A stretch of 64,000 nucleotides of DNA from Oenanthe sinensis (GCA_028671895.1 CM053794.1:17966501-18030500), one strand, 5' to 3'. Positions 10,161-21,850 are shown, numbered from the stretch's first letter. Notes: generated by a model not told the origin, from the letters alone. Made by a program: numbers and translations.

Positions 10161-10822
10161 TTCAGTTTCTGCAAAGTTCCCATTCCTTTTGCCCTTAGCC
10201 AATTTAGGAAATATTGATCAAATGATAATTGCTATTAAGCTTATTAATCGATCCTTCTTTGTTTATCTATCGATGAATAGATTATTCATTGATCAATCGA
10301 TGTATCAATGGATATTTTGGTTATCCATCGATTCCTTATCCATTGATGGTCTTTTATATAGTTGATTGCCTTGATGCTTTCATCTGTTGATTGTCTTGAT
10401 GCTTTCATCCAATGATGGAGATCCATTGATTTGACTTTATTTGACCTTTATCCATTGATCAGTTCCCACATCCATCGACTTCAATATCTATTGATCACTT
10501 CATTTGTGAGAATTCTGGCTTAGAATATTTACAATTGATCAGCCATTCTTCACATCCGTTGATGAGCTATAAATTAAAGTCAATAAACATCAGTCGACTT
10601 GTTCACAACATCCATTGACATGCTACAATCAATTGATAATAAAACATGAACCAATTGTTACAATCTAATTTATCACTTGATTAAAAAATTTCAACTGATA
10701 AATGGTTTCCTAATCAATGGATATTTATAAGTCATATATACATTGACCAGTTACAATTAAAATAAATTCTACATTGTAATTCTAAGAACATTGTTATCAT
10801 CAAAAACTCATAATTCCTATCA
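10161..10822 (-). repeat. 3' LTR of copia F, truncated by gypsy G
   Basis: Homologous to the LTRs of A and B (the blocks around 10,190-10,400 match 1,640-1,860) with the same ATCNRTYGAT-type motif cluster (about 10,240-10,740). The LTR start on the minus strand is mutated to TGATAGGAATTATGAG. The remainder of the LTR is displaced by gypsy G. Confidence 0.8.
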
Positions 10823-11044
10823 ATGAATATGAGAAATATACATAAATTTTCTTTTAATTATAACAAAAATCCCTAAATGTATTCAATTTAGAGAGAATTA
10901 CAATATTGAACTTTAAAGTTGCTAGAGACAGAATGATCATGTACGAGTAACAAATGAGCCTTGATGAATTTGATGATGAGTATGAGTTGTGTAACTTTTC
11001 CTTCTTTTTCTTGAGTCATACATCTTGTCTTTATTTTCCTTCAT

Positions 11045-11539
11045 CTATCTATACAGTGACCCTTTCAGAATCTTTTCATCTTCAACATTATAATCCAATT
11101 GGATTGCAAGATAATTTAATTCTAGATAGGGTAGTTTGCTGATTTCTTGGCAGATGTCAATGCACTTCTCTCTACCCTCCCTGTCCTTGTATATCATCAT
11201 ATAAAAACGCTCATGAAGTACCTTCTTTCCTTCAGGGTTCCATATTTTCACTTTGTCATTCCTTTCCTCTTGAAGTGGTGTTTCCCTTTGACTTTTCCTT
11301 TTGTGCACAATGTCATGTGCAAGCTCCTTAGTCAAATAGTACCTTCTGTTGAGCAGAGTATAGATCTTCCTTAGAGTGCCATAGCCATATTGCATAACTT
11401 GATTGAATGTATAGAATAAATGTGAACCATTTTCATATTCAATGTGAAGAAGCTCCACATCCCTTTTTATTTGACCTTTAATAGCCATCATCCCCTCAAG
11501 CTTGATTGAGACAAAATTTTCAGGCTTGGATTTGAACAC
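11045..11539 (-). pseudogene. Accessory ORF of F, C-terminal block
   Basis: A 164-residue open stretch with a block around H-I-E-Y-E-N-G-S-H-L-F-Y-T-F followed by LRKIYTLL and, near the end, KCIDICQEISKLPYLELN. The same two blocks occur in element B (2452-3038). A weaker counterpart in H (Y-Y-S-N-G, then LIRKIMLIIQ, about 18,240-18,330) suggests one conserved domain at the C-terminus of this ORF family. I recognise no catalytic motif and no membrane segment. Confidence 0.6.
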
Positions 11540-11578
11540 CTCTATTTCTTTGGATTGACCACTCCCAGATCCATGACT

Positions 11579-11938
11579 CTAAAAGTTTATCTCCTTTGGT
11601 TTCTCCTCCTTAGCCACCTCTTCATCAACTACAAGTTTCCTTTTAACTCTAGAAATTTTAAATTTGTCTGCAGGCTTCTTTGCTCTTTGTTTCACCCTTG
11701 ACCTCTTCTCCTTTTGTAGTTGAATGGCTAGTTCCTCCTGAGATTTTTCTTGTTGCTCTCTGTCCTTGATTCCAATTATGATTGATTTTGACATTAATTT
11801 ATCTCCTCCCCCTATGACAGACTTCTTTTTATTTCCTTCTTTAATTAAAATGCCCTTCCCTTTTCTGTCACCAGTTTGTGAGCTACCTTCTTCCACCCTT
11901 ATTTCTCCTTTCTTCAAAGCCTTAATAATTTCTGGCAT
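11579..11938 (-). pseudogene. Accessory ORF of F, basic coiled-coil-like block
   Basis: 119 residues, Lys/Glu-rich (GEIRVEEGSSQTGDRKGKGI near the start; EEKSQEELAIQLQKEKRSR-like region after it). It matches B directly upstream of its C-terminal block, and its composition resembles D at 53,280-53,708. Probably part of the same long ORF as its neighbours, separated by stops. Role unknown. Confidence 0.55.
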
Positions 11939-12144
11939 TAGAGAGATTGGCTCTTGTGCATCAATTTCTTTTTTTTGCTTGAAATTGAATCAAATTGTTG
12001 CACAATTTGTTGATCCAATGTCTTCTTTAGATCTTTATTTTAAATGACATTTTATGTGTTCTTAACCACAAGTTCAATCTCCCTCCTCATCTCCTCACCA
12101 TTCTCCCCCTTTTAGTTATCAACAACAGGCTCGTGCTCCAAGGA

Positions 12145-12735
12145 TTAAGAAATTAGAGGAGTTTTCAAGAGTTTGCTCATGAGTTTGATTTGGGTGACTT
12201 GATTTGCCAGAATTTGCTCCATGCTAACTTTCATAGCCTGTACTCTCTTTGTTAATTCCACAACTTTTTCCTTGGCTATAAACTCAGTGTCAAGACTTTT
12301 CTTGATTCTTGTCATCATTGTAAGACTGAGCCTAAAGTCAATTGTTGTGTCAAAGTGTGTTCTGGTACTGTCAATCTCTTCCCTGATCTTCTTCAAAGCA
12401 TTCTTGGAACCGGTCACATGTATTTTTTGAATTTTCAAGTTGTCTCTGTAGAAGTTGAGAATTCTTCTATGTACAGGGTCCTCCACATTTGTCTCAGCCA
12501 TTGACCTTCTGTAGTGTGAAACTATTGCTCTTTCAGTATTAGCCAAATTAGTTTCATCACTAGCCATTGCAGGCTCCAGCATATAATCATCATAATCAGA
12601 TTCAAAATCTTCAGGATTCATATGAGAAATATCATCAGGCATTCTGGTCAAATTCTCCTTTCCACTCCTGAAAACATCTTCAGACTGGACCAACCCTAAC
12701 ATCTTCTCAACCTCTTGATTTGTGGTTGCTGCCAA
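12145..12735 (-). pseudogene. Accessory ORF of F, middle block (SHYRRSMAE)
   Basis: 196 residues containing ERAIVSHYRRSMAETNVEDP followed by a helical, probably coiled-coil region. Element D has a recognisable counterpart (SQYRRAMVEGKIEDP, about 52,670-52,720), so this block is conserved across families. It lies between the Ser/Pro-rich linker and the basic block of the same ORF. No known domain recognised. Confidence 0.6.
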
Positions 12736-13082
12736 TTCTTGATAATAAGGATCTTCATGTTAAAAGGTATCAACATTTAGATTAACATCAATCTCATCAT
12801 TATCATCCACTTTGTGGACGTCTGCAACTCTTGCAGGAACTCCATTTCCTTCATCTTCCCTAACTCCAACCCCAACTCCTGGGTGAGTTCTGCTGCTAAT
12901 TACTCAGTTTTAGAAGTTCATGCTTCATGAGATGGTGAAATTGGGTTCTCTCTATTCTTTTCTCTCTCACTCTCTTCTTTCTATTTTTGCATCACGATCT
13001 CATCCTGGATTCTCACCTCTCCCTCACAATGCTCTCCTTTTTCATCACCTTCTAAGGTGGAACTCTCTTTGCTCACACCCTC

Positions 13083-13505
13083 TCATTTTGCCACCTCATA
13101 AGAAATTGAGGGCTTCTCATTCATACTCTCTCCTTTTGCCAAGGTTTGCAAACCTTTTCTCTCACTCACCTCACCCATTCCACTCAATCCTAATAATGTG
13201 TTTGCCACTTGAATTGTTTCAATAAATGGTTCAATAATTGGAATGGAAGTGTCAATCGATGGATGAGAAATGTCCATCGATTGATGAATATCAGTTGATT
13301 GAAGCTCGTCGATAGATGTTATGATATCCATTGATGGAAGTGAACTAGTCAATGGATGTTTGATAATATCAGTTGATTGAGTAATATCCATTGACTTAGG
13401 ATAATTTTCAATATTGTCCTGATCAACCAAGGTGTTAACCTTATTTGGTGATTCAGGAGAGTGTTGGATCCACCCTGAGTTACAAAGAGGGTGAATTTGA
13501 AACAT
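13083..13505 (-). pseudogene. Accessory ORF of F, linker with Ser-X-Asp repeats
   Basis: 140 residues whose centre is a run of S-M/I/T-D units (SMDITQSTDIIKH, SIDELQSTDIHQSMDIS). The DNA under it (about 13,235-13,425) is the same near-palindromic motif that fills the LTR. Composition suggests a disordered linker. It is out of frame with the upstream block at 13,480-14,592, so the ORF carries a frameshift. Confidence 0.6.
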
Positions 13506-14592
13506 TAATGTTATCTATCATCAATGTTTCTAAAGAAATAGATTTTATAGGAGATTGAGGAGAATGAATAGATAATGAATGGGGCTGTGTCTCAGCATTT
13601 ACCTGAGACACATCAATAGAAGAAACTGAAGGCTCCACCAAACTTTCATTTGGATTTGCAGGTGTGTGTGAACCATGTGCACTTACCTTACTCTTATTTC
13701 TCCTTTTAAATGCTTGAAATTCCTTGTGTCCCTTATCCCCAACAGATGGTCCTGGTTGAGACCTCTTTTCAATAGCTACACCTTGTTGAGAAGGTGCAAC
13801 TAGGGATGTGCTAATATCCTTTAACACAGCATCAATCTTTTGAGAGATTGGGCTGGTGGTTGGCTGGACAATCTCAACCTCACCTACCTTATCCTTCTGG
13901 CTTTCTTGATGTTGTCTAGTTCCTTCACCCTCACTTGTCACCTTCACACTCCCCTTAGTGGTTTTTCTTTTTCTGGATTTTACAACAGTAGTTTGTTGAA
14001 AAAATACTGATTTGGTTTTCTTAGATTTAGATTTTGAAGGTTGTGCAACTTGGGTAGGAGGTATGGGGGCATTTCCAACTCCCTCCATTGTTGCAGAAGG
14101 CAAGGAAAGTGAGATTTCCACATCAGAATAAGGAATGTTATGAGTTTTGAGATATACCTTTACAAAGGGAGGATATATGAGGCACAACCTAGTATGTAGG
14201 TTGATTCTCACCAAATCCTTGAAGACCCTTTTATTCTGAGTCCATGGCTCCATTGTCTCCGTGTTATCTGTAATTTCATACTCTCCAAGAGCAGCATTAA
14301 TGAAAATCATAAAGAATCTAGCAAAGTAAATGTTGTTCTTTCTAGATGCTTTATTTCTTAATTTGGCAATCAATTCATTTAGGAGCAATGTGCTAAAATC
14401 AAAGTATTTATCAAATATGATACTATAAGAAATTTCTTGCATACTAGTTGTAATTGCATCAAAATTACTTATTTTTCCAGAAAATACCTTGATAATAACA
14501 TCAAAAAAATAACTCCACTCTTTTCTAAGATTTTTCCTAACAACCTCACATAATCCAGTTTCATCATTAGCATAATTAATAGTTGTTAGCAT
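13480..14592 (-). pseudogene. Accessory ORF of F, N-terminal helical domain and Ser/Pro linker
   Basis: 370 residues. About residues 20-160 form a helical domain with the signatures VRKNLRKEWSYFFDVIIKVF, ARFFMIFINAAL and RINLHTRLCLIYPPFVKVYL. Close matches are in D (42,593-43,366) and a distant one in H (15,038-15,826, RFFMFIINSIV). The rest is Ser/Thr/Pro/Lys-rich. The family is the ORF found after RNase H in SIRE/Maximus copia elements, sometimes called env-like by position; I see no signal peptide or membrane segment. Upstream sequence to about 14,705 continues the homology (GNPYTITSASISECLELP) in a shifted frame. Confidence 0.7.
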
Positions 14593-14731
14593 GTCCCTAA
14601 TATCATTGTCAGAGGGTGAATTATCACAGTTATTATCAGGCAGTTCTAGGCATTCAGAAATACTAGCACTAGTAATGGTGTAGGGATTACCTTTGCAAGT
14701 ATAAGATATTACATTACCATCTTGTGAGACT

Positions 14732-15826
14732 TCTGCTTACCTCACCTATGCCCTTACTGCAAGCCCCCATCTTGAAATACATAGACTCTCTGAATTCTGG
14801 ACTTCTGCCATATGTGAGGTAGAGCAAGATGCTATCTTTATCTCCTTCCAAATCAATGGTACTTCTTACACCATTGATTCCTCTCACATCAATGAAGCTC
14901 TTCATGTGGAAGAAGTTGAAGGCTCGCTATTTCAGGAACCTGGAAGTGACATTCAGATTGCAAAGTTCTTTAAGATGGTTGGGTATACTGGACCCAAGTT
15001 AAGCTCAAACAGCGATGAATAATACCCTTCGGGAGGCATGGACAGAAAATACCTAAACAAAGAGTGGAGCATGATGCTAGATGCAGTCTCAAGGTCCATG
15101 TCTAGCAAGACCGGTGGCTGGAATGAGGTGCCAGCCTACATCAGGAGAATTGTACATTCCATGGTGCACAACTACAGGATCAATATTGGAAAGCTCCTGA
15201 TGCCCTTGTTCAAACTGGTGCTTGGAAAGAAAGAAGCCCAAAAATCGTTAATATACTATCCTAGATTTTTTATGTTTATAATTAATTCTATCGTAGGCAT
15301 AATAAATTTAGATAGTGTTCAATGCATGGAGTCCCCAACACTGAAAAAGAACACCCATTCTTTGTTAAACAGTAAACCACTTAAGACTGAATTGGGTTTG
15401 TTTATAACTGAATTCATGTTATCAACTCTAAATGATTTAAATTTAAAATTTTTTAGAGACTACAATATATTTACCTTGAGTAATGAGAATGGTGTTGACC
15501 TCACCATTCCTAACCCACACTCCAAACCATATGAAGGAATCTGGCCTTCTCGAGTCACCAAAATTATTAGCCAAGGGTCTGGTTCCTCCCAAAAGGACCA
15601 GGCTCCTAAAAGGAGGAGAATCAATCAGCCTAGGTTAAAAACCTTTCCCCAGGTAAGTGATGTAACTGCACAAGATGCAGCAAACAAGGTTAGTAGTTTG
15701 GACACAGAACCCAGAGAGTGCCCTGGTGAGCCTAGAGAAAAGAAGGCAAGGGTATCAACCTCTGTAAGCCAGACTGTGTCCTCTCAAAAGAGCACAGATC
15801 TTAAAAGGGGAAAAACTCATCTCTAG
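14732..15826 (+). pseudogene. Accessory ORF of H, N-terminal domain
   Basis: Reads from about 14,732 (TSAYLTYALTASPHLEIHRL, then SEFWTSA) to 15,826. One in-frame TAA at 15,020-15,022 separates the first part from a 262-residue open frame starting at ATG 15,038. Signatures are LNKEWSMMLDAVSRSMSSK and IYYPRFFMFIINSIVGI, the helical domain shared with D and F and known from accessory ORFs downstream of RNase H in SIRE/Maximus copia elements. The C-terminal third is Lys/Ser-rich. It is clearly divergent from the D and F versions. Confidence 0.65.
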
Positions 15827-16092
15827 GTGTTTCCTCTCAAAAGGAGGCATCTATTGAAATTGACCAGTCTCTCATGGCATCTTGTAAAGAGTCTTCACAA
15901 TAGGTTGAACACACTCAACCTGAGCCCACACTTGAAGATACTCACACAATAGGGCTAGAAAATGTGGAACACAACTCATTTAATTATGGTGAATCACATT
16001 TTGCAAACTTTGACGATCAAACCGTTGATGCACTATTCTAACAATTAAATGAGACTGATAATAGCAATCTAGAAGAACCTTCCACTCAAAGG

Positions 16093-16371
16093 GTGGAAGA
16101 GATTGCTGTCACAGCCTCTAAAGCTGTTAATGACAAAGTTGCTGTCAATTTCCATGACAGTAACTTCTCAACAGATGTTGCCACAGAAGCTTTCAACATT
16201 CAAAATCCAGACAGCCACTCTCCAATGGCCACCACTTCTCAACAAACTGAAGATGATGATTTTGCTCTTATCTCTACCCTACTAAAGGAAAAATCTAAAT
16301 ATCTTGTGCAAGATGCACATGCTCAGTCTCTTGCACCTAGGATGAGTGAGGGTGTGAAAAGAAAAAGCTAG
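16093..16371 (+). pseudogene. Accessory ORF of H, Ser/Thr-rich linker fragment
   Basis: 92 residues, rich in Ser, Thr, Asp and Ala, ending at a TAG before 16,372. It lies between the N-terminal domain and the coiled-coil block of the same broken ORF. Stops at about 15,824, 15,901 and 16,039 interrupt the reading frame around it. No domain recognised. Confidence 0.45.
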
Positions 16372-16452
16372 ATAAAAGAAAAGAGAAGTGAGTCAAAAAA
16401 TGAGGGGCTGGGAAAATTCCAGGAAAAATGAGAGGGCCCTGAGCAAGGCCAA

Positions 16453-16881
16453 ATGAAAAACCCAAATGTGGGAGCCAAAATATCTAAGGCACTAGGCCTT
16501 GAGAGTGAGTTGGTGAGGAGTGATAAGATCACTCAGAAAACACCAGAGAGTGTAAGAACAACCATTGCCTCAAAATCCTCCAAACAAGATGATGAAAGGT
16601 TGAAATCCCTTTCACATAAGGTTACAAAGTTATCAAAGAATCTGGACACTGTTGGCAGAAATCAGGTGAAGTTGGTCAACATGATGGCTAGTCTGGAGCA
16701 AACAATGAATGAAGGATTCAAGGCCATCTTTGACAAGCTTCAGGAGTTCAATTCTAAATTTTCCAACCCTGTAGTTGCTACCTCAATTAAGGGGGAGAAA
16801 AGTACAGATCAAGCTAAAGTGTTTGCATATAGGATAATAAGGGGACAACTCAAGCTGCATCTCAGGGGGAGAGTCAACTAG
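16453..16881 (+). pseudogene. Accessory ORF of H, coiled-coil block
   Basis: 142 residues with a probable coiled coil (LKSLSHKVTKLSKNLDTVG, then LVNMMASLEQTMNEGFKAI). This corresponds by position to the helical middle block of F (12,145-12,735) and D (about 52,750-53,040). Confidence 0.5.
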
Positions 16882-16979
16882 CATTGTTGTCTAGTGTGGC
16901 TGCTGGGATTGCTACACAGCTTGGTGGTAATAATGAGGAGAAATAAAAGCAAGTTGAGAGGCCTAAGGAGAAAGGCATT

Positions 16980-17240
16980 GTGATTAAAGAAAGTGGGAGT
17001 AATAAGGAGGTTCCAATAGTAGTTCATGCAGTTGGGAAAGGAAAGGCAAAGTTATTTCAAATAGATGCTGATGATACTATTCTGGTGGAGAGGGATGATC
17101 TTACAAAAGAAGAAGTTAATGTCTTAATGATTGATGAGAATGAGAATATTAATGCATTTTGGGATGCAAGCTTCTATGAAAGAATCAAAGAAATCAAGAT
17201 GCATCCAACAGAGACCCAAAGAAATTCTATGATCAGTTAA
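16980..17240 (+). pseudogene. Accessory ORF of H, short acidic fragment
   Basis: 86 residues, acidic, in a different frame from the next block. It belongs to the same decayed ORF by position and codon style. No recognisable domain. Confidence 0.4.
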
Positions 17241-17252
17241 AACAGTCAAATA

Positions 17253-18560
17253 GTGGGAGTTGCTGTGATGATTTCTGTCAGTAATAAATGGGTGACAACT
17301 GTAAGAATGCTAGGAGGATTGAGTTGGTATGTCAGCCTAGGATTTCTCAGCAAATATGAAATTCCAGTAATTGAAGCTATCAGACTCAAGATCAAGGCTG
17401 AGAGATATTTCTTGAATGAGAATCTAAAAAGGACCCTGTTGAAATTGATAAGGGATAAGCTACCAGAAGTCACCTACAATCCTCTAAGTGTCAGGTCCAT
17501 TTTCTCAAATGATGTCAAGTACAGATTCATGAACTTGGAAAGAGTGAGTGAGTACAAGCTAAAGTTGGTGAGAGAAACATTTGACTACTTCTGCAAATTG
17601 GATCAAAGTGAGGAGGTGATGGATGTAGTGAAATTCCTAAAGAAGGAAATTGAAAGGGTTGAAAGATTGAGAGCTGAGAGAATGGGGAGAAATAAGGATG
17701 GAGATGATGATGAAAAACCTGATGGAGGTGCAGGAAGTTCCAGCCAACACAACAATAATGATGAAGGATTATCTGGAACTAGAAATAAGGTAGAGAAAGA
17801 TAAGGAGAAGGATGAGAAGGAGTACAAGGATGGTATTGAAGGAAGGGTTTTGAAGACTGTAGTTCTTGGTTGTGAAGAAGACAAGAAAGATTCTTTCAGG
17901 AGTGATAAGGGTGAACCCACTGTCACAAAACCTACTGTCGAGCCTTCATTGACAATAACTTCTCAAAAGATGTTGTCAAAAGAATTTATCCAAAATTTAT
18001 TGTCAGAGAAAATATGTATTCCTAAAAGGTACATGAAGGCAAGGGCAGAAAGACCAACACCTCATTCAAGCAGGAAGCTTAGTAGGAAGAAGTGGAAGCT
18101 TATGTCTGAGGTGCTCCATGAGGATTGTCTTGACCTTAGAAGACCTACAATAAACAACTTGGCACAATCAAAGGCAGAATCTCTGATCAAGGTGGATGTT
18201 GAATGGTCTGAAGTCAATTCTCTTGACAAGATAACTCTTTACTATTCAAATGGAGCAGAAGAAGAAATGAGCTATGAAATGAAATATGTAAATTTTTTTC
18301 TGATTAGAAAGATAATGCTCATAATTCAAGGAACAGACATAAGAACACAAGTGTTGAGAGGGATGTTAATTAGAAAGTTCATAGAACTGATGGATTCCTT
18401 CAAACCTCACCCTTTGGATTTTACAAATGCTGAAGAGCCTGAGACAATTGTCTACTCAAATGGGGTGATGTTTGCAAGTGAAGATGGAGTTAAGGAGTTT
18501 TGGAGCACAGATTCCCTGCAAGACAAAAATCTGGATCTACTTGAAGAATTGGTGAAGTAG
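17253..18560 (+). pseudogene. Accessory ORF of H, long C-terminal block
   Basis: 435 residues, the longest open stretch in H. It has a basic, charged N-terminal half with a Lys/Glu/Asp-rich low-complexity region (about residues 140-215) and a C-terminal half containing KITLYYSNGAEEEM and LIRKIMLIIQ, which resemble the C-terminal block of F and B. The first ATG is probably not a real start, because the ORF appears to be a fragment of a longer accessory polyprotein. Function unknown. Confidence 0.55.
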
Positions 18561-18791
18561 TTGAAAGAGTATCTTTATCCTGAGGAAAGCAATTTCATGT
18601 CAAGTGTTATGAGAATAATTCAAGCCAAGAAGAAGAAAGAATTTGAGCAAAAGATTAAATATGAGAGGACACAACAATGTCTTCTCAGAAACCCTAACAT
18701 AATAATTTTCTACAATTCTGGTGGATTTGCTGAGGAAATTACCTTTGAGGAATTGAAAAATCTGGCCATGAATGACAAATCACTGAACTGA
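18561..18791 (+). pseudogene. Accessory ORF of H, continuation after an in-frame stop
   Basis: 76 residues in the same frame as the previous block, separated only by a TAG at 18,558-18,560. The motif NIIIFYNSGGFAEEITFEEL repeats the Y-x-N/S-G pattern of the block before it, so this may be an internal duplication of the C-terminal domain. Confidence 0.5.
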
Positions 18792-18802
18792 TCAAGAAGT
18801 AA

Positions 18803-19541
18803 TTGCTCAATATCATCAACTTTGAGATATTTGATCTAAAGAATAGAGCACTGGATATATATGACTCTAAGAAGAAAGAAGAAAGAGATAAGAGAAGGAA
18901 GTTTGAAAGTGAAGTGGAAGCTTTCAAGAAAAAGGTAGAGAAGATTTCTAGAAGAATTAAGGAGGCTAAGATTGACATGAAGCATGCAATGCTAAATGAT
19001 CAATTCTTAAAAAGAGCTACATATGTGTCCCTTGTTCTTTTTGGACCCCTAAGAATCATAGTTGATAGCATTAAAGTGGAGGCTGTCAATTTCAGGGTGC
19101 TTAACAATGAAAATTTGAGGAAAATCTTCAGACTCACTACAGGTTTATTCCTAGAATTTGAAAGAGATCTCAGTAAGATTGTCTGGGAGATTATTGAGTC
19201 AAGAGAAGATGAAGATGAAGCCATTGACAAACTTAGAGTGAAGCAGGTTTTCTCTTCTACAAAGGAAAGATTTGTCAAAGACATGTTTGGTATGAAATAT
19301 TTGTGATCTCAAAAGGGCCAACTGAGAACTACTACACCTACAGAGAATTGAAGAATCGTTCTTACAAAATGGTTAAGCTAGTATTAGATTGTGTCTCTGA
19401 TCATGCCAAGACAGATGAAGAAAAACAGGAACTGAAAGCTCTTGAAAGTTTGTATGGAAGGATGACTGCAGACAAGAAGTGAAATGAAGCTCAAGCTACA
19501 ATTGAAGATTTGCTCAGTCTAGAGGAGCTTAATTTGAGATA
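18803..19541 (+). pseudogene. Accessory ORF of H, terminal coiled-coil region
   Basis: A 167-residue frame (18,803-19,306), helical and charged, followed by a further readable tail to about 19,541 (DHAKTDEEKQELKALESLYG in another frame). The region ends about 130 bp before the 3' LTR, the position where the accessory ORF of this element group normally ends. Confidence 0.45.
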
Positions 19542-19669
19542 GAATTATACTTGTAATTTTTTCATGAATATTTTCCTGTACAAACACTTCTGTTTTCATT
19601 AGTTGAGTTAGCATCTGTAATTTTCTTTGAATTTGTCTTTATCTTTCATAAAAACAAATTGGTGAAGAT

Positions 19670-19870
19670 TGTTAGGGATTGTGGTATTAACAATGTAACC
19701 GACTAATATTTTACTTATATTAATTAGAAATTAACTAAGTAAAACATACTGTCATATACACATTAACAGTATGTTTAAATGTCACTTGTTATAGTGTGTT
19801 CAACAGACCAAGTAGGTGACAGTAAGTATCAATAGTTCTGCAACACTCTTAACGTTTAACAATCTAAGTT
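19670..19870 (+). repeat. 3' LTR of element H, truncated
   Basis: Begins TGTTAGGGATTG after the purine-rich stretch TTGGTGAAGAT. After about 200 bp the sequence changes to an AT-rich dispersed repeat. It lacks the motif cluster because only the LTR start is left. End uncertain by tens of bases. Confidence 0.55.
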
Positions 19871-20530
19871 ACTTTATATTCTCCTAGACTTTCTCTGAAC
19901 TATGAAAAATATAAGTTACACTATATTCTCCTAAACTTTCTTCTCAAGTCAAGTAAATTATTATTATCCATAAGATAAGTTTCGAAATTTCAGAAAAACA
20001 TTATTATACATAAGTTAATTAAAAACTTCAGAAAATGCATTAAATTATTTTTATTTGAATATTTATATCTTAAAAATTAAGACTTTCTTTTATATCATCA
20101 GGATCATCGAAATTATAGAGATTTTCTATCCATCTAAATTATAGGGTTATAGATGTGACGATTTTTGTAAGATGTAATTCGAAATTTTAGAGAAATCATT
20201 ATTATGCATAAGATAAGTTTTGAAATTTTAGAAAAGACATTATTATATATAAGGTAATTAGAAATTTTAGAAAATGTATTAAATTATTAAAAATTGAAAC
20301 TATTTTTATTTTTCAAAAAGACAGTATCTAGAATTAAAAAGTTAATTTTATTATTTTACCTAAATTGAATGTGTTTCCATTTAAAAAATAATAGATCATC
20401 ACTTATATAAATTAAAGATCAATCATCAAAAAATAAATCACAACAAATTTATCACAGAACTATTTACATTCAACGTCTAATACATCATGTATTACACTCT
20501 CTTGAATACTTTGAATAACAATAGATACGA
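19871..20530. other. AT-rich dispersed repeat, no gene
   Basis: Contains repeated phrases such as 'agttactttatattctcctaaactttctc' variants that recur at about 21,990-22,090 and 22,330-22,400. No readable protein. Probably Helitron or MITE-derived. Confidence 0.5.
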
Positions 20531-20539
20531 TTAGATGAT

Positions 20540-21430
20540 AAGAGTGAGAGTATGCATGATATGGGAGACAATCAATATACAAACCAGCGATCAATTCAGT
20601 AGTCTTGACATGATTTTAATTGATGAGAAGGTGAGAAGGTTAATAAATTTTTGTTATTTATTAATTTATTATAATTATACATTCATACAAACTTTTTGAT
20701 GCTTTAATTTATGATAGGTAAATCTTATCCATGCAAAGATTCAAAATCATTACTTTTTCGATTCAAACATATTTTGAAAGAATGGTCTTTATATAGCATT
20801 AAAAATTTAAAAGTAGTTGCAAGTATCAGCTGATATATACCACTATCATGTGAGTTTAAAGTGATGTTTCTACGTCCAACTGCCCCAAAAAAGTTGGAAG
20901 AAAGAATCACTACATGGATTTGAGTTCATATGTCCCGATAAGAAGTACGTGTTAATGACACTAATATACTGTCACGTAGTTTGCTAAAATAAGATATTAT
21001 AAGTTACACATACATATATAATTTTAAATTACATTATTTAATATTTGCATAATGTTACTAATATGTATCTGGATGCCATGGGCTGATTGACCTACATTGG
21101 TGGCATTGATATTATTAGCGGCGGATGGAAAAAAAGAGATCTTAGAATCATAACAAATTAGTAAGTTGTGAATTATAATACACATATATATTTTGAAATT
21201 ATTATTTAATTTTATAATATTTATAAATTTAATACTACTATTTTGGTTTAATATAATTTTCTTATATCAAATTTTATCATATGCAGTTCAATCGCCAGTA
21301 ATGTAACCTTGTAGGAAAAATTTTCTGAGTCGTTTGATCAAAATCAATACAAGGAAGATGGTGAACCTTATATATTGATCGTTACATATGCACATGTTAA
21401 AAAGTTCAGAGATAATAATCTTATTAGCAT
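20540..21430 (+). pseudogene. RPA1-like (DUF223 / OB-fold) pseudogene, copy 1
   Basis: Readable pieces in order: IRVRVCMIWETIN...SLDMILIDEKVRR (20,540-20,635), a decayed block ending YHYHVSLKVMFLRPTAPKK (about 20,720-20,900), DAMG-stop-LTYIGGIDIISGG then KKRDLRII (about 21,073-21,160) and VTL-stop-EKFSESFDQNQYKEDGEPY then ILIVT (about 21,300-21,390). These match the OB-fold regions of the replication protein A 70-kDa-like family, which in plants is often carried by Helitrons. Introns separate the pieces. In-frame TGA and TAG codons and frameshifts show that it is dead. A Helitron-like 3' end follows at 21,884. Confidence 0.65.
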
Positions 21431-21850
21431 GTTCTTATAATTTGCAATTTGAAAAATTACAAATACATGATGTTATTGAAGTTTTCTCAATTTAAAAACC
21501 ATGTTATTATTTAAATTTTATAAAAAAAGTATCAACTTTTTCGGAACAAAACTATATTCTTCCATGTGCCTAAAATAGTACGTATCTAATTAATCTAAGA
21601 TTGTAAGTATATGATCGTAATCAATATAATAATTATTAAAATAATCACATTATTTTTATATAATTTTTATAAATTACAAATTATTTTTATATGAATCTTA
21701 AAGCTTTGTTATATATGATAAAGTAATATTTATTCATTTAAAATAAAATTAATAAGTATTTTTAAATAAATTTCTATAATATATTATAATTATATATTTA
21801 TTAAATATTTTCAATATCAAAAATAATTTAAATAAATTTAAAATTTATTA

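Larger units (their letters stand above)
10161..14712 (-). mobile_element. Copia F (SIRE-type), 3' half only
   Basis: Minus-strand element with 3' LTR and most of the accessory ORF. Gag, pol and the 5' LTR are missing because the element stops at about 14,712, where plus-strand element H begins. Confidence 0.75.
14714..19870 (+). mobile_element. Copia H (SIRE-type), 3' half only
   Basis: Plus-strand element fragment made of the accessory ORF and an LTR start. It lacks LTR-gag-pol at its left, where it is fused head to head with F at about 14,712. Confidence 0.65.

Noticed and set aside
10138..10365. 75-codon plus-strand frame at the gypsy/copia junction
   Set aside because: It crosses from one LTR into another and has repeat-derived composition.
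12920..13225. 101-codon plus-strand frame opposite the accessory ORF of F
   Set aside because: It is an antisense shadow of the Ser/Pro-rich linker coding region.
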